Shown: positions 27,088 to 35,606 of the stretch, in pieces
Numbering within the stretch: position 1 is the first letter of the stretch
How the letters are laid out: every line of letters begins with the position of its first letter
DNA from: an uncultured Endozoicomonas sp.
Lineage (GTDB): Bacteria > Pseudomonadota > Gammaproteobacteria > Pseudomonadales > Endozoicomonadaceae
Direction: 5' to 3'
Length of the DNA: 64,000 bases
Assembly: GCF_947495845.1 (NCBI RefSeq)
Contig: NZ_CANMAO010000004.1
Coordinates: forward strand, 62,001 to 126,000
Notes under the pieces: generated by a model
Seen by the model: the letters and a program-made list of their open reading frames with translations, nothing else
The model's database searches: none
Told to the model about the DNA's origin: nothing
Program-made: the position numbers and the translations under genes

Positions 27088-27929
27088 TTATTTCTTTCCT
27101 ATTGGCTCCCAATAAAGCGTGCCCAACAGAAAATCAAATACCGGCAACGTAATATTAAAGTTTGCCTCAGTCATTTTGTGGCGCTTGTGATGGAGAATAT
27201 GAGTTTGACGCAGCTGCCGCCATCCAGGCACCAACAGAAAGCACTTCTCAGCTCGATCGCCACTGGGAATGTGGTAACTGAAGTGCATAACCTCATAGAA
27301 CAGGTAGCCAGAAATAGCCGCTGCAGCGTACAAAAACGCAACGTTATCGTTGAGCAACCATGACAACAAAAATACCAATTCTGTTTTTAAATTATGGGCT
27401 GCGCAGCTATTTTGACCGACTGGATCTGCGTTGAAGTTCCTCGCCATAGCTACGGCTATGACTCATCTCTTCGCCTTTCCCAGTCGCCCAAAATAAATTG
27501 CTCGCTCCATAATTTAAAAACGCCATTGGTATAACCGCCAGGCAGGATCAAGCCAATAATAAATGCAAAAATCAGATAGACCGGAAACAATACAACCCGC
27601 CAGTCACGGACGCTTTGATAGTCCATGGCATCTTCCAGAAAGAAGGAGTGATGATCACCGGTATGGCGTTGATAAAACAACTTACCAATATTCGTTTTTT
27701 GATGACCAAGCCAGCGGTGAGCACAATACTCGGCGAAGTTAACAGCCAACATCGTGACAGGAAAAACGAACCACTCCAAAGTGGAAACAGACTGCAATTG
27801 AAAAAGGGAGAATATAATCACCAATAGACCAACGGCGACAACCGAAAACATATGCAGCCAGCCATTGTATCCGGGGGTGATTGCCAAACGGTAATTGGAA
27901 CGAAATGCTTCCATTGCGGAATGGTTCAT
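27088..27929 (-). pseudogene. Fatty-acid hydroxylase/sterol desaturase family gene split by a repeat
   Basis: The first part (from ATG at 27927-27929) has the membrane helices and the histidine boxes HRWLGH and HTGDHH of the fatty-acid hydroxylase superfamily. It runs into an inserted palindrome and stops near 27456. The second part resumes after the insert with LLNDNVAFLYAAAAISGYLFYEVMHFSYH and the late box LHHKRHK. Joined without the insert, the two parts make one normal-length (~230 aa) di-iron membrane hydroxylase. The insert changes the frame and adds stops, so the gene is probably inactive. Confidence 0.8.
27373..27531. repeat. Palindromic element inserted in the hydroxylase gene
   Basis: A roughly 159-bp insert with imperfect inverted ends of about 50 bp: TACCAAT, a 4-nt mismatch, TTTTTAAATTATGG and GACTGG on each side. 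The centre has the TAGCTACGGCTA palindrome also found in family A. A TA dinucleotide at each edge could be a target duplication. It interrupts the hydroxylase reading frame. Confidence 0.75.
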
Positions 27930-27998
27930 AAGATACCCTGACTTGTGTTCTTTTTATTGTCAGGCCATCTTATCTCGAAACGGTCGTGTATTTGAACC

Positions 27999-28022
27999 CA
28001 GTGGCCAGATAGCCGGCCACTG
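27999..28022 (-). terminator. Hairpin after ppc
   Basis: An 8-bp stem (CAGTGGCC and its complement) with an 8-nt loop lies 14 bp past the ppc stop. It is the best candidate for a ppc terminator, but the T-run is poor. Confidence 0.5.
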
Positions 28023-28035
28023 AGAACATAAACCA

Positions 28036-30711
28036 TCAGCCGGTATTGCGCATACCTGCAGCAATACCTGCCATGGTCACCATTAATGCCTGCTCAAGGG
28101 CTTCACTCAGCTTTTCATCTTCATCAGAGCTCTCAGCACGAACTCGCTGCAGCAATTCTGCCTGCAAGAAGTTAAGAGGGTCGGTATAAGGATTTCGCAG
28201 AGCAATGGCCTCCCGGGTCTGAGGGTTGCCAGACATCAGTTCATCGCCACCTTTTAAATCCAAAAGAATACCAATGGCATCAGACAACATGTGACGTAAA
28301 CGTTCGCCAAGGTAACGAAGGTTTTCTGGCACCAGTTGATCTTCATAGTATTTCGCCAGCTGGGCATCGGTTTTCATAAACACCATTTCCAGCATATCCA
28401 GACGAGCCTTGAAGAATGGCCAGTTGGTCATCATATCTTCGATGACGCCCCGGTTATCTTTTTCGATGGCGGTCGCCAGCGCCTGACCACAGCCTAACCA
28501 GGTAGGCAACATCAGTCGTATCTGCGTCCAGGCGAAAATCCATGGAATAGCCCGCAGACTTTCCACACCACCGTTGGGTTTACGTTTTGCCGGGCGAGAA
28601 CCCAGCGGTAACTTACCCAATTCCAGTTCAGGGGTAACGGCTCGGAAATAAGGCACAAAATCCGGCTCTTCCCGCACAATGCCACGGTAAACCTTCACGG
28701 AATCTTCAGAGAGCTGATCCATCACATCCCGCCATTCCTGCTTAGGCGTTGGTGGTGGTAATAGCGTGGCTTCCAATGTCGCACTGGCATAAAGCATCAA
28801 GCTTTGAACGGCGACCTGAGGGAAGCCAAACTTGAAGCGAATCATTTCTCCCTGTTCAGTGACTCGCAGGCGATTATTCACAGAACCCGGAGGCTGAGAA
28901 AGAATCGCCGCATGTGCAGGGCCGCCACCACGGCCAATGGTACCGCCACGGCCGTGGAACAGTGTCAAACGAACACCCGCTTCCGTACACTCTTTGGTGA
29001 CCGCCTCCATGGCGCGATATTGCGCCCAGGCTGCCGCCATCCAGCCGGCATCTTTTGCCGAGTCGGAATAACCAATCATCACCATCTGGCCGCCGTGGCA
29101 ATAGCCGCGGTACCACGGTAAAGACAACAGGTGACGGATACATTCCTGGGCGTTATCCAAGTCATCCAGCGTTTCAAACAGGGGTGCGATGGGTATATCA
29201 AAATCCACACCACACTCTTTTAATAACAGCGCCACTGCCAGCACATCCGATGGCTTTTTCGCCATGGATATCACGTAACAGTTCAGTGCTTTCGCACCTT
29301 CGGCGGCAACCACACGACAGGTATCCAGCACTTCCTGCACATCGGCACTGGGCTTCCAGTTGTGGGGTAACAGTGGTCTTGGATTTTGCAGTTCTTTCAA
29401 CAGGAAGCTCTGGCGCTCCAGCTCTTCCCAGTGTTCATAGTCACCCAGGCCGAGTGATTTAGTCAGCTCACTAAACACCTGCGTATGACGGCTGGACTCC
29501 TGACGGATATCCAGCTTAATCAACGTTAAGCCAAAGCAATGAGCTCTGCGCAACACATCCAACAGTGGGCCATCAGCGATAATACCAAGGCCACAACTGT
29601 GCAGCGATTCATAGCAAAGGCGCAAAGGCTTGATCAGATCGTCGTTATCAAACAGCACGCCAGCCGTTGGTAACTCATTGGCACTGCCATGACGAGCCAG
29701 CGCCCGTTCGCACCACTGCCGGGTGTGTTTCAGTTTTTCCCGCAGGTCTTTCAAAACCTCCCAATACGGTTCCAGAGAATCCCCTGCCAACTCACGCAGC
29801 TCATCGCTGCAATCGTTCATGGAGAGTTCGCTGATCAGCGGTTTTAAATCACGGAGATATAAGTCAGCGGCCATCCAACGGCTGAGCAACAATACTTCCC
29901 GGGTCACTTCTGACGTGACAAATGGGTTGCCGTCACGATCACCACCCATCCAGGAAGAAAAGTGCACCGGCACTGCATCAATTGGCAGGCGCTCACCAGT
30001 AAACGACTGAAGCTGTTCATCCATTTTGCGGACAAACTGTGGCACTGCAGACCAGAGCGAGTGTTCTATAGTAGCAAAGCCGCCCTTCGCTTCGTCTACT
30101 GGTGTTGGGCGCTTACTGCGGAATTCCCATGTGTGCCACGCTTGTGTGATCAGCTGGCGAATACGACCTTCCACCCGTTGCTGTTCACGTTCTGCCAGAG
30201 AAGGGTTGTCCAACTCATCCAGACATTGAAAAATCTGTTCGTATTTTTGAATCAGTGTACGACGGGTTACTTCTGTCGGGTGTGCCGTCAGCACCACCTC
30301 GATATCCAGTTCTGCGGCCTTATCGGCAATTTGCTGATCAGAAAAGCCTTTTTGCTTGAGGGCTTTCAGGAGTTCCTGAAAATGATCCGGCACGCAATAA
30401 CTGTCTTCACACTCCCGGGACACCAGGTTGTACTGTTCAGCAATGTTGGTGAGATTCAGAAAGTGGCTGAAAGAACGTACGACGGGGGTCAGTTCGTTAT
30501 CGGGCAGTTCGTGGAGCAGCTCCAGCAGTGCCTGCTGATCGGCGTTTTCAGAAGCATCGTGGCCTTCATCACTTCTGGCCGCTTTTGATAGTTGACGAAT
30601 CGCTTCGATCTTATTGAAAAAAGCATCGCCTTTATGATCCCGGATAACATCCCCGAGCAGGGTACCCAGCATATTGACGTTTCGGCGTAGCGATGACGGA
30701 CTCTCTGACAT
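28036..30711 (-). CDS. ppc: Phosphoenolpyruvate carboxylase
   Basis: Ppc carboxylates phosphoenolpyruvate to oxaloacetate to refill the TCA cycle. The 891-aa length is typical. Visible signatures are VLTAHPTEVTRRT with the catalytic His near residue 145, the glycine loop FHGRGGTIGRGGGP, and the conserved C-terminus ending RNTG that forms the allosteric aspartate site. It is monocistronic and divergent from yjiH across a 328-bp gap. Confidence 0.98.
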   Translation of the reverse strand: MSESPSSLRRNVNMLGTLLGDVIRDHKGDAFFNKIEAIRQLSKAARSDEGHDASENADQQALLELLHELPDNELTPVVRSFSHFLNLTNIAEQYNLVSRECEDSYCVPDHFQELLKALKQKGFSDQQIADKAAELDIEVVLTAHPTEVTRRTLIQKYEQIFQCLDELDNPSLAEREQQRVEGRIRQLITQAWHTWEFRSKRPTPVDEAKGGFATIEHSLWSAVPQFVRKMDEQLQSFTGERLPIDAVPVHFSSWMGGDRDGNPFVTSEVTREVLLLSRWMAADLYLRDLKPLISELSMNDCSDELRELAGDSLEPYWEVLKDLREKLKHTRQWCERALARHGSANELPTAGVLFDNDDLIKPLRLCYESLHSCGLGIIADGPLLDVLRRAHCFGLTLIKLDIRQESSRHTQVFSELTKSLGLGDYEHWEELERQSFLLKELQNPRPLLPHNWKPSADVQEVLDTCRVVAAEGAKALNCYVISMAKKPSDVLAVALLLKECGVDFDIPIAPLFETLDDLDNAQECIRHLLSLPWYRGYCHGGQMVMIGYSDSAKDAGWMAAAWAQYRAMEAVTKECTEAGVRLTLFHGRGGTIGRGGGPAHAAILSQPPGSVNNRLRVTEQGEMIRFKFGFPQVAVQSLMLYASATLEATLLPPPTPKQEWRDVMDQLSEDSVKVYRGIVREEPDFVPYFRAVTPELELGKLPLGSRPAKRKPNGGVESLRAIPWIFAWTQIRLMLPTWLGCGQALATAIEKDNRGVIEDMMTNWPFFKARLDMLEMVFMKTDAQLAKYYEDQLVPENLRYLGERLRHMLSDAIGILLDLKGGDELMSGNPQTREAIALRNPYTDPLNFLQAELLQRVRAESSDEDEKLSEALEQALMVTMAGIAAGMRNTG

Positions 30712-31039
30712 AGTTACTCGCCTATAAGTAGTTTTTCTTAGACCGCAGCCTATAACAGAAATTCAACAGAAAAAAGCAAAATCGCCGCACCACGAAAAAC
30801 ACCAGATTTCAACAGAAAAGAAAGGACAAAAGTCTCAAAACCCATCACCGAACCTCCGATAACAACAGTCTTTTTCTACAATCGTCTGTGCTCACCTGCA
30901 CTCACGCTATTTACCGAAACGATAGTGCGAAATACTACGACTAACCCTGATTCTAACTTCCCTCCCTCCTCTATAAGCTTTTGAATATTGTGGATAAAAC
31001 CCTTATCTGCTGGTTTTAGAGTGAACATCCCAGGGGGGA
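30712..31039. promoter_or_regulatory. Divergent promoter region of ppc and yjiH-yjiG
   Basis: This gap holds no gene. A possible sigma-70 promoter for yjiH is TTGAAT (30981-30986), a 17-bp spacer, and TATCTG (31004-31009), a fair but imperfect match. No operator could be recognised. The GGGGGG run just before 31040 probably serves as the ribosome site. Confidence 0.35.
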
Positions 31040-31738
31040 ATGATGAAAACTGATGACCAGGAAAAGGTTTCGATTGGAGCCTATATTGCGCTGGCATTTG
31101 CTGTCGTGTTTTTTTCCGGACTGCTTAAGTCCACAGAGTGGTATGGCGTCTTTGACTTCACCACCCTTAACGGTGGCTTTGGTAAAGTATTGAAAGATGC
31201 CACCGGCGGCTTAACGACATTCCGTGGTGCTGGCGGTAGCGGCGCAGCCGACGGCTTCATGTTTGCCCTGGGTCTGGTGCCAACTGCCATGTTCGCACTG
31301 GGCATGATCAGCGTTCTGGAACACTTTGGCGCTCTGAAAGCAGCACGTAAAATGCTGACACCGCTTCTGCGCCCTCTGATGGGTATTCCTGGCTCTACTG
31401 GCCTGGCCATCATTGGCAGCCTTCAGTCTACTGACGTTGGCGCCGGCATCACCAAGTCGCTGTCCGACGAAGGTGAACTGAACGACACCGAAAAAGACAT
31501 TTTTACCGCATTCCAGTTCTCTGGTGGTGCACTGATTGTGAACTTCTTTGGCTCCGGTGCGATCCTGTTCACCCTGTCCGACACCACAGGCGCCGCGGTG
31601 CCTGGCTCTATCGGCTTGGCTCTGATCGTTATGTTCATCTTCAAAATCGTTGGTGCCAACGTCATGCGCTTCTACCTGAAGACCATCGACAAGAAAGCCA
31701 CTAAAGAAGTTACAGCTCAAGCTGCGGAGGCGAAATAA
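31040..31738 (+). CDS. yjiH: Nucleoside-recognition (Gate) domain membrane protein YjiH
   Basis: A 232-aa inner-membrane protein of the YjiH family, related to nucleoside-transporter gate domains and spore-maturation protein SpmA. Conserved segments are FMFALGLVPTAMFALGMI and GSLQSTDVGAGITKSL. Several hydrophobic helices and a charged tail are seen. The transport substrate is unknown. Two adjacent ATGs (31040, 31043) follow a G-run. yjiG begins 3 bp after the stop, so the pair forms one operon and probably one complex. Confidence 0.85.
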   Translation: MMKTDDQEKVSIGAYIALAFAVVFFSGLLKSTEWYGVFDFTTLNGGFGKVLKDATGGLTTFRGAGGSGAADGFMFALGLVPTAMFALGMISVLEHFGALKAARKMLTPLLRPLMGIPGSTGLAIIGSLQSTDVGAGITKSLSDEGELNDTEKDIFTAFQFSGGALIVNFFGSGAILFTLSDTTGAAVPGSIGLALIVMFIFKIVGANVMRFYLKTIDKKATKEVTAQAAEAK

Positions 31739-31740
31739 TC

Positions 31741-32208
31741 ATGAGCGCTGCACCAGAAAGTAAGAAAATGATTACTGACGTCTTCGTTGAAGGCGCTCGT
31801 AAAGGCTGGGGCATTGGGATTGGCAGTATCATCCCTAACATCATGATGGCTTTTATTATCATCAAGATTCTGTCCCTGACCGGCGCTCTGAACCTGCTGG
31901 CTGTGGTTTTTGGCCCGGTGATGGCAGTCTTCGGTGTTCCTGGTGAAGGCGCTGCGGTTCTGATGGCTGCGGTTATGTCCATGGGCGGCGCTGTGGGTGT
32001 TGCGGTTGGCCTGCTGAACGAAGGTGCTCTACACGCTCGTGATATCGCTATTCTGGCACCTGCTATTTACCTGATGGGTTCTACCATTCAATACGCTGGC
32101 CGTATTCTGGGTGTTGTTGGTACTGATGGTCGTCGTTATCCGATCATGTTCGGCATCTGTATTATGAACGCCCTGATGGCGATGTTTGTGATGAATATTC
32201 TGGTGTAA
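31741..32208 (+). CDS. yjiG: Membrane protein YjiG (SpmB-like)
   Basis: A 155-aa partner of YjiH with about four membrane helices. Motifs include EGARKGWGIGIGSIIPNIMMAF and LLNEGALHARDIAILAPAIYLMGS. In other bacteria yjiH-yjiG is a fixed pair, and the proteins resemble SpmA/SpmB; the exact role is unknown. The operon ends with a strong terminator at 32243-32277. Confidence 0.85.
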   Translation: MSAAPESKKMITDVFVEGARKGWGIGIGSIIPNIMMAFIIIKILSLTGALNLLAVVFGPVMAVFGVPGEGAAVLMAAVMSMGGAVGVAVGLLNEGALHARDIAILAPAIYLMGSTIQYAGRILGVVGTDGRRYPIMFGICIMNALMAMFVMNILV

Positions 32209-32242
32209 TTTTTTATACCTCGTTATCATCCAATCAATAATA

Positions 32243-32277
32243 AAAGCCGGGCTCACTGCCCGGCTTTGTTGTTTTTA
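32243..32277 (+). terminator. Rho-independent terminator of yjiH-yjiG
   Basis: A GCCGGG/CCCGGC stem extended by AAA/TTT pairs and followed by TTTGTTGTTTTT: a classical intrinsic terminator 35 bp after the yjiG stop. Confidence 0.85.
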
Positions 32278-32289
32278 AAGGTTAACATC

Positions 32290-32565
32290 ATGCAAGATAC
32301 TGACGAATTCGAAAGCATTGCCTGCAACTGTGTAGAAGTGGGCACCGTCATTCGCGAAGACGACACTGTACTGACCATCAACCTCTCCGGCGTGAATGCG
32401 CACTTTGAGCTGGAAGGCTTGAAAGTAGAAGCCGCTAAAATTGGTTCCGGAAACTGCAAAGTCACGTCTGAGACCATTGACGAAAGTGGTCAAACGATCA
32501 TTCGCGCCATGTTTGATTTTGACTGCACCGCTGAAAAGCTGATTTTTCAAATGAAGCATGCTTGA
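32290..32565 (+). CDS. YfcZ/YiiS family (DUF406) protein
   Basis: A 91-aa soluble protein resembling E. coli YfcZ/YiiS. The shared pattern includes a Cys-rich N-terminus (IACNCVEVGT), a central charged part and the C-terminal FDFDCTAEKLIFQ, close to the FTFACEAEMLIFQ of YfcZ. Function is unknown. The start at 32290 has AAAGG upstream; an earlier in-frame start at 32266 would lie in the preceding terminator. Confidence 0.78.
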   Translation: MQDTDEFESIACNCVEVGTVIREDDTVLTINLSGVNAHFELEGLKVEAAKIGSGNCKVTSETIDESGQTIIRAMFDFDCTAEKLIFQMKHA

Positions 32566-32624
32566 ATTGCAGCTTCTATCTGAGCAGTCATTTTTGACTG
32601 CTCACAGAAATAAAAAATACTATT

Positions 32625-33251
32625 ATGCCCAGACCTACCTGCCCGCGCTGTACCCGACCGCTCAACCAGTGCTTCTGCCAATCACTTAGGGAAGAAACGG
32701 CCTGCATGGATCTGGTGATTCTCCAGCACCCAACAGAAACTCGACACCCACTGAATACCGCCCGCATTCTTGAATTGGGTATTAAGAATTGCTCCATTTT
32801 CATCGGAGAGAATTTCGAGGACAACGCTGAGCTGCAGGCCGCATTGAAAGGACGAAAAACATATCTGTTATTTCCGGGTGACGACGCAATCACCAGTGAA
32901 GAAGCCCTTGAGCAGGGGAAACCTGAGGTACTTATTGTTTTAGACGGTACGTGGCGCAAAGCCAGGAAAATCTATTTTACCAATCTCTGGCTACAGGCAT
33001 TACCCTGCATAGCGTTGAAGGATTTACCCGCGTCTAACTATCGAATTCGTAAAGCACCGGGCAAGGAATCACTGTCGACGCTAGAAGCAACGGTGGCACT
33101 GCTGCGAGAAGCGGGTAATGATTCACAGGCTCATGAACCATTACTCAATGCGTTCGATCAAATGATCAATCAGCAAATCAGTGCCATGGGGCAAAGCACT
33201 TATCAGAAGAACTACTCGAAAAGCGACCCAACTAAGGGAAGTCGCATTTAA
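32625..33251 (+). CDS. tapT: DTW-domain tRNA-uridine aminocarboxypropyltransferase
   Basis: A 208-aa DTW-domain protein (YfiP/TapT), which adds the acp3 group to a variable-loop uridine in tRNAs using SAM. The N-terminal zinc-like cluster CPRCTRPLNQCFC, the QHPTETRHPLNTARIL segment and the family motif DGTWRKA are seen. The last residues (TKGSRI) and the TAA stop are encoded inside a family C repeat element, so the native C-terminus has been altered. Confidence 0.87.
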   Translation: MPRPTCPRCTRPLNQCFCQSLREETACMDLVILQHPTETRHPLNTARILELGIKNCSIFIGENFEDNAELQAALKGRKTYLLFPGDDAITSEEALEQGKPEVLIVLDGTWRKARKIYFTNLWLQALPCIALKDLPASNYRIRKAPGKESLSTLEATVALLREAGNDSQAHEPLLNAFDQMINQQISAMGQSTYQKNYSKSDPTKGSRI

Positions 33252-33359
33252 GAAAATACCAGCACCCTGTCATTCTCGCGAAGGCGGGAATCCACAGCGC
33301 CAGTGGATCTCCGCCTTCGCGGAGATGACGATGGCAGGATCTTCCCTTCCACTTCCCTA
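33233..33359. repeat. Palindromic element family C, copy 1
   Basis: A 127-bp element bounded by TAAGGGAAGT and its complement, with a long central hairpin (CTCGCGAAGGCGGGAATCCAC paired with GTGGATCTCCGCCTTCGCGG in near-complement). It sits between two convergent genes and provides the stop codon of each: TAA for tapT and TAG for the redoxin gene. Copy 2 is at 36658-36785. Confidence 0.85.
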
Positions 33360-33899
33360 ACGCCACTTGATATTACAGCCCATACTCGGTTGCTGATTCT
33401 GGTTGATCGGCTTACCTTTTAGCAACGCTGTCATGGCTTCTCTCAAATCACTGCCACTCACCGGTTTACCATTACCCGGCTTTGAATCATCAAAGCGACC
33501 TCGGTAAACACACTTTAGATCACCATCAAAAAGGAAAAAATCCGGCGTGCATTCCGCTTTATAGGCTTTTGCCACTTCCTGAGATTCATCATAGAGATAA
33601 GGGAAACCATACGGTTTTTCCGCCATCAGCTCTGGTCGATCCTGTGGATAGTTCTCAGCATCGTTGGCACTGATGGCAACAATGCCCAGCTCTGTACCAT
33701 AAAACTCTTTACCAAGCGCCACCAGCGCTTGCTCAAGATGAATTACAAAAGGGCAGTGGTTGCAGATAAACATCACCAGAAGCCCTTTTTCTCCAGCCAC
33801 ATCCTGCAATTTTGTCGGTAAGCCTGATAACACATCGGTAAGCTCAAATGCTGGTGCAGAAAAACCCAGCTCAACCATGGAAGAGGGTGTTAGTGACAT
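33357..33899 (-). CDS. Thioredoxin-like redoxin (AhpC/TSA fold)
   Basis: A 180-aa thioredoxin-fold protein of the redoxin family. The active-site-like motif is CNHCPF near residue 47, with AYKAECTPDFFLFDG downstream holding the cis-proline. It probably acts as a thiol peroxidase or thiol-disulfide reductase in the cytosol; no signal peptide is seen. GGAG precedes the ATG. The stop TAG is contributed by the family C element at its 3' end. Confidence 0.85.
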   Translation of the reverse strand: MSLTPSSMVELGFSAPAFELTDVLSGLPTKLQDVAGEKGLLVMFICNHCPFVIHLEQALVALGKEFYGTELGIVAISANDAENYPQDRPELMAEKPYGFPYLYDESQEVAKAYKAECTPDFFLFDGDLKCVYRGRFDDSKPGNGKPVSGSDLREAMTALLKGKPINQNQQPSMGCNIKWR

Positions 33900-34014
33900 A
33901 TTTGGCTCCTGCGTGCGGTATTTAGAAACTCTGCTATTTTATATCTGCATCTAAAAATAACACTGTAAACAACTTGCGGGTATCTCAGTGCCCAGCACCT
34001 GAGGAAAAGCAAGA

Positions 34015-34614
34015 ATGGGCAGAACCTGCTGTATTGATCCTCCAACAGCCATCAATGCGGCACTGGATCAATTCTGGCTAATGGGGTTCTCTGCCTGCTC
34101 TCTCAAACAGTTAGAAGAAGCAACCGGGATGAACCCGGGCAGCCTTTATTATCACTTTAAAAATAAGGAACAACTGTATTTGAGTGCCCTGTCTTATTAC
34201 ATTGATGAGCACCTTCAACCGCGAGTGAGCAAGTATCTGCACGACGCCGTGTCTTTGATTCAGCTTCGTCGTTTTTTCACCTCTGGCTACCGCCATAAAA
34301 CCGAATTCAATTACCGTAACTGCTGTTTTCTGGTCTCTGCCAGCCATGAGAAACACTTACTGCCTGATGAGTCTGAAGATTTGATGCATAAGGGCGTAAC
34401 AGTACTCACTGATGGTTTTACCGCCGTGTTAAGTAAGCCCATGTTTTCTGACGCCCTTCCAAAGAATAGTATTGAACCCTATGCCCACCAGCTTTTAGGG
34501 CTTTATTTAAGCATTCAAGTGCTTGCAAGGTTTGATATTAACCAGCAATCCCTTGACCGTCAGGTCTGCCGATGTCTCCACTCACTTTTTCCAACGCATT
34601 TCCCGGAAAAATAA
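34015..34614 (+). CDS. TetR-family transcriptional regulator
   Basis: A 199-aa regulator. The N-terminal helix-turn-helix spans about residues 10-55 (FSACSLKQLEEATGMNPGSLYYHFKNKEQLY), typical of TetR/AcrR. The C-terminal ligand domain is not assignable to an inducer. GAGGAAAAG precedes the ATG. Its stop overlaps the start of the PAP2 gene (TAATG), so the two are co-translated and the regulator may control that operon and itself. Confidence 0.9.
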   Translation: MGRTCCIDPPTAINAALDQFWLMGFSACSLKQLEEATGMNPGSLYYHFKNKEQLYLSALSYYIDEHLQPRVSKYLHDAVSLIQLRRFFTSGYRHKTEFNYRNCCFLVSASHEKHLLPDESEDLMHKGVTVLTDGFTAVLSKPMFSDALPKNSIEPYAHQLLGLYLSIQVLARFDINQQSLDRQVCRCLHSLFPTHFPEK

Positions 34615-35537
34615 TGTCTGATTCAAGCCAACTCATTGCCTTTCTGCAGGCTCACCTCAAACCCTTTGACGACGCACTTCGCATTATTTCTGAATGCGCC
34701 TATATCGAGTTCTATCTGCTCTTCTGCGCCATTCTTTTCTGGTGTGGGTGTACTGTGCTGGCAGCACGGCTGTCTTGTCTGACATTATTTAGTACTGCCA
34801 TATTAACTGGTTTGAAGCAGTTTATTTTCTCATCCCGCCCTTATATGGACTATCCGGAGCTGTTCAATGGCTGGCGGGAAAATCAGTGGGGAATGCCTTC
34901 CGGGCACAGCCAAAATGCCATGGTGTTTTGGGGGGCTGCGGCGGTATCCATATCATCCAGACTTTTCCGGTTCGTTGCCATCTTACTTATTTTTACGATC
35001 GGTCTATCCAGGCTTTACCTGGGCGTCCACTATCTGTCACAGGTTCTTGTTGGTTTTTTGCTGGGGATGGTCATTATCGTTTTCAGTTACCGTTTTGAAA
35101 CCCGGTTTTGTCGATGGATAACCCGGTTGTCATCATCCCGACAGCTCACACTGCTTTTTGCCCTGGTTCATCTACCATGTCTACTCACATTTTTAGTGCA
35201 TGTTTTTTTAAATATTCAACCTGACGAATCACCCTCCTACCAACGCCTTTCCTTTTTTTCTGGTCTATTATTTGGCATTGTCATATCCCTGTTACCCATG
35301 CTCAGCAATAAGCTCTCACATCATCATGGAACCATTAAAAAACGACTGGCGACCAAAGTCTTTCCTGGCGTAATTTCTCTGTATGTCATCTGGCAATCGA
35401 AAAACTATCTTTCACCATTTATTCAGGATTTACCTCACTCTTTTCTTCAATATCTATTGTTCTGGTTATTAGGATTCTTCATTAGCCTGTGGGCATGTTG
35501 GATATGGCCAAAAATTCATCAGCGGCTCTTTAAATAA
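34614..35537 (+). CDS. PAP2-superfamily membrane phosphatase-like protein
   Basis: A 307-aa multi-pass membrane protein of the phosphatidic-acid phosphatase type 2 family. The C1 motif has Lys68 and Arg75-Pro76, C2 is PSGH at 95-98, and C3 has Ser132-Arg133 and His139. The Asp normally four residues after the C3 His is Gln143 here, which may weaken the charge relay. It would act on a lipid phosphate at the membrane. An extra ~130-residue C-terminal part with several helices exceeds the minimal domain. The start overlaps the TetR stop. Confidence 0.83.
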   Translation: MSDSSQLIAFLQAHLKPFDDALRIISECAYIEFYLLFCAILFWCGCTVLAARLSCLTLFSTAILTGLKQFIFSSRPYMDYPELFNGWRENQWGMPSGHSQNAMVFWGAAAVSISSRLFRFVAILLIFTIGLSRLYLGVHYLSQVLVGFLLGMVIIVFSYRFETRFCRWITRLSSSRQLTLLFALVHLPCLLTFLVHVFLNIQPDESPSYQRLSFFSGLLFGIVISLLPMLSNKLSHHHGTIKKRLATKVFPGVISLYVIWQSKNYLSPFIQDLPHSFLQYLLFWLLGFFISLWACWIWPKIHQRLFK

Positions 35538-35606
35538 TTGCCTTTAGTTGGGTAATTCGCTGTACCATAATGACAATAAACTATCTGAATAGCTTATCTG
35601 TAACCC

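Noticed and set aside
27088-27447. A separate 119-aa gene starting MARNFNADPVG
   Set aside because: Its first ~25 residues come from the inserted palindrome; the rest is the C-terminal part of the broken hydroxylase.
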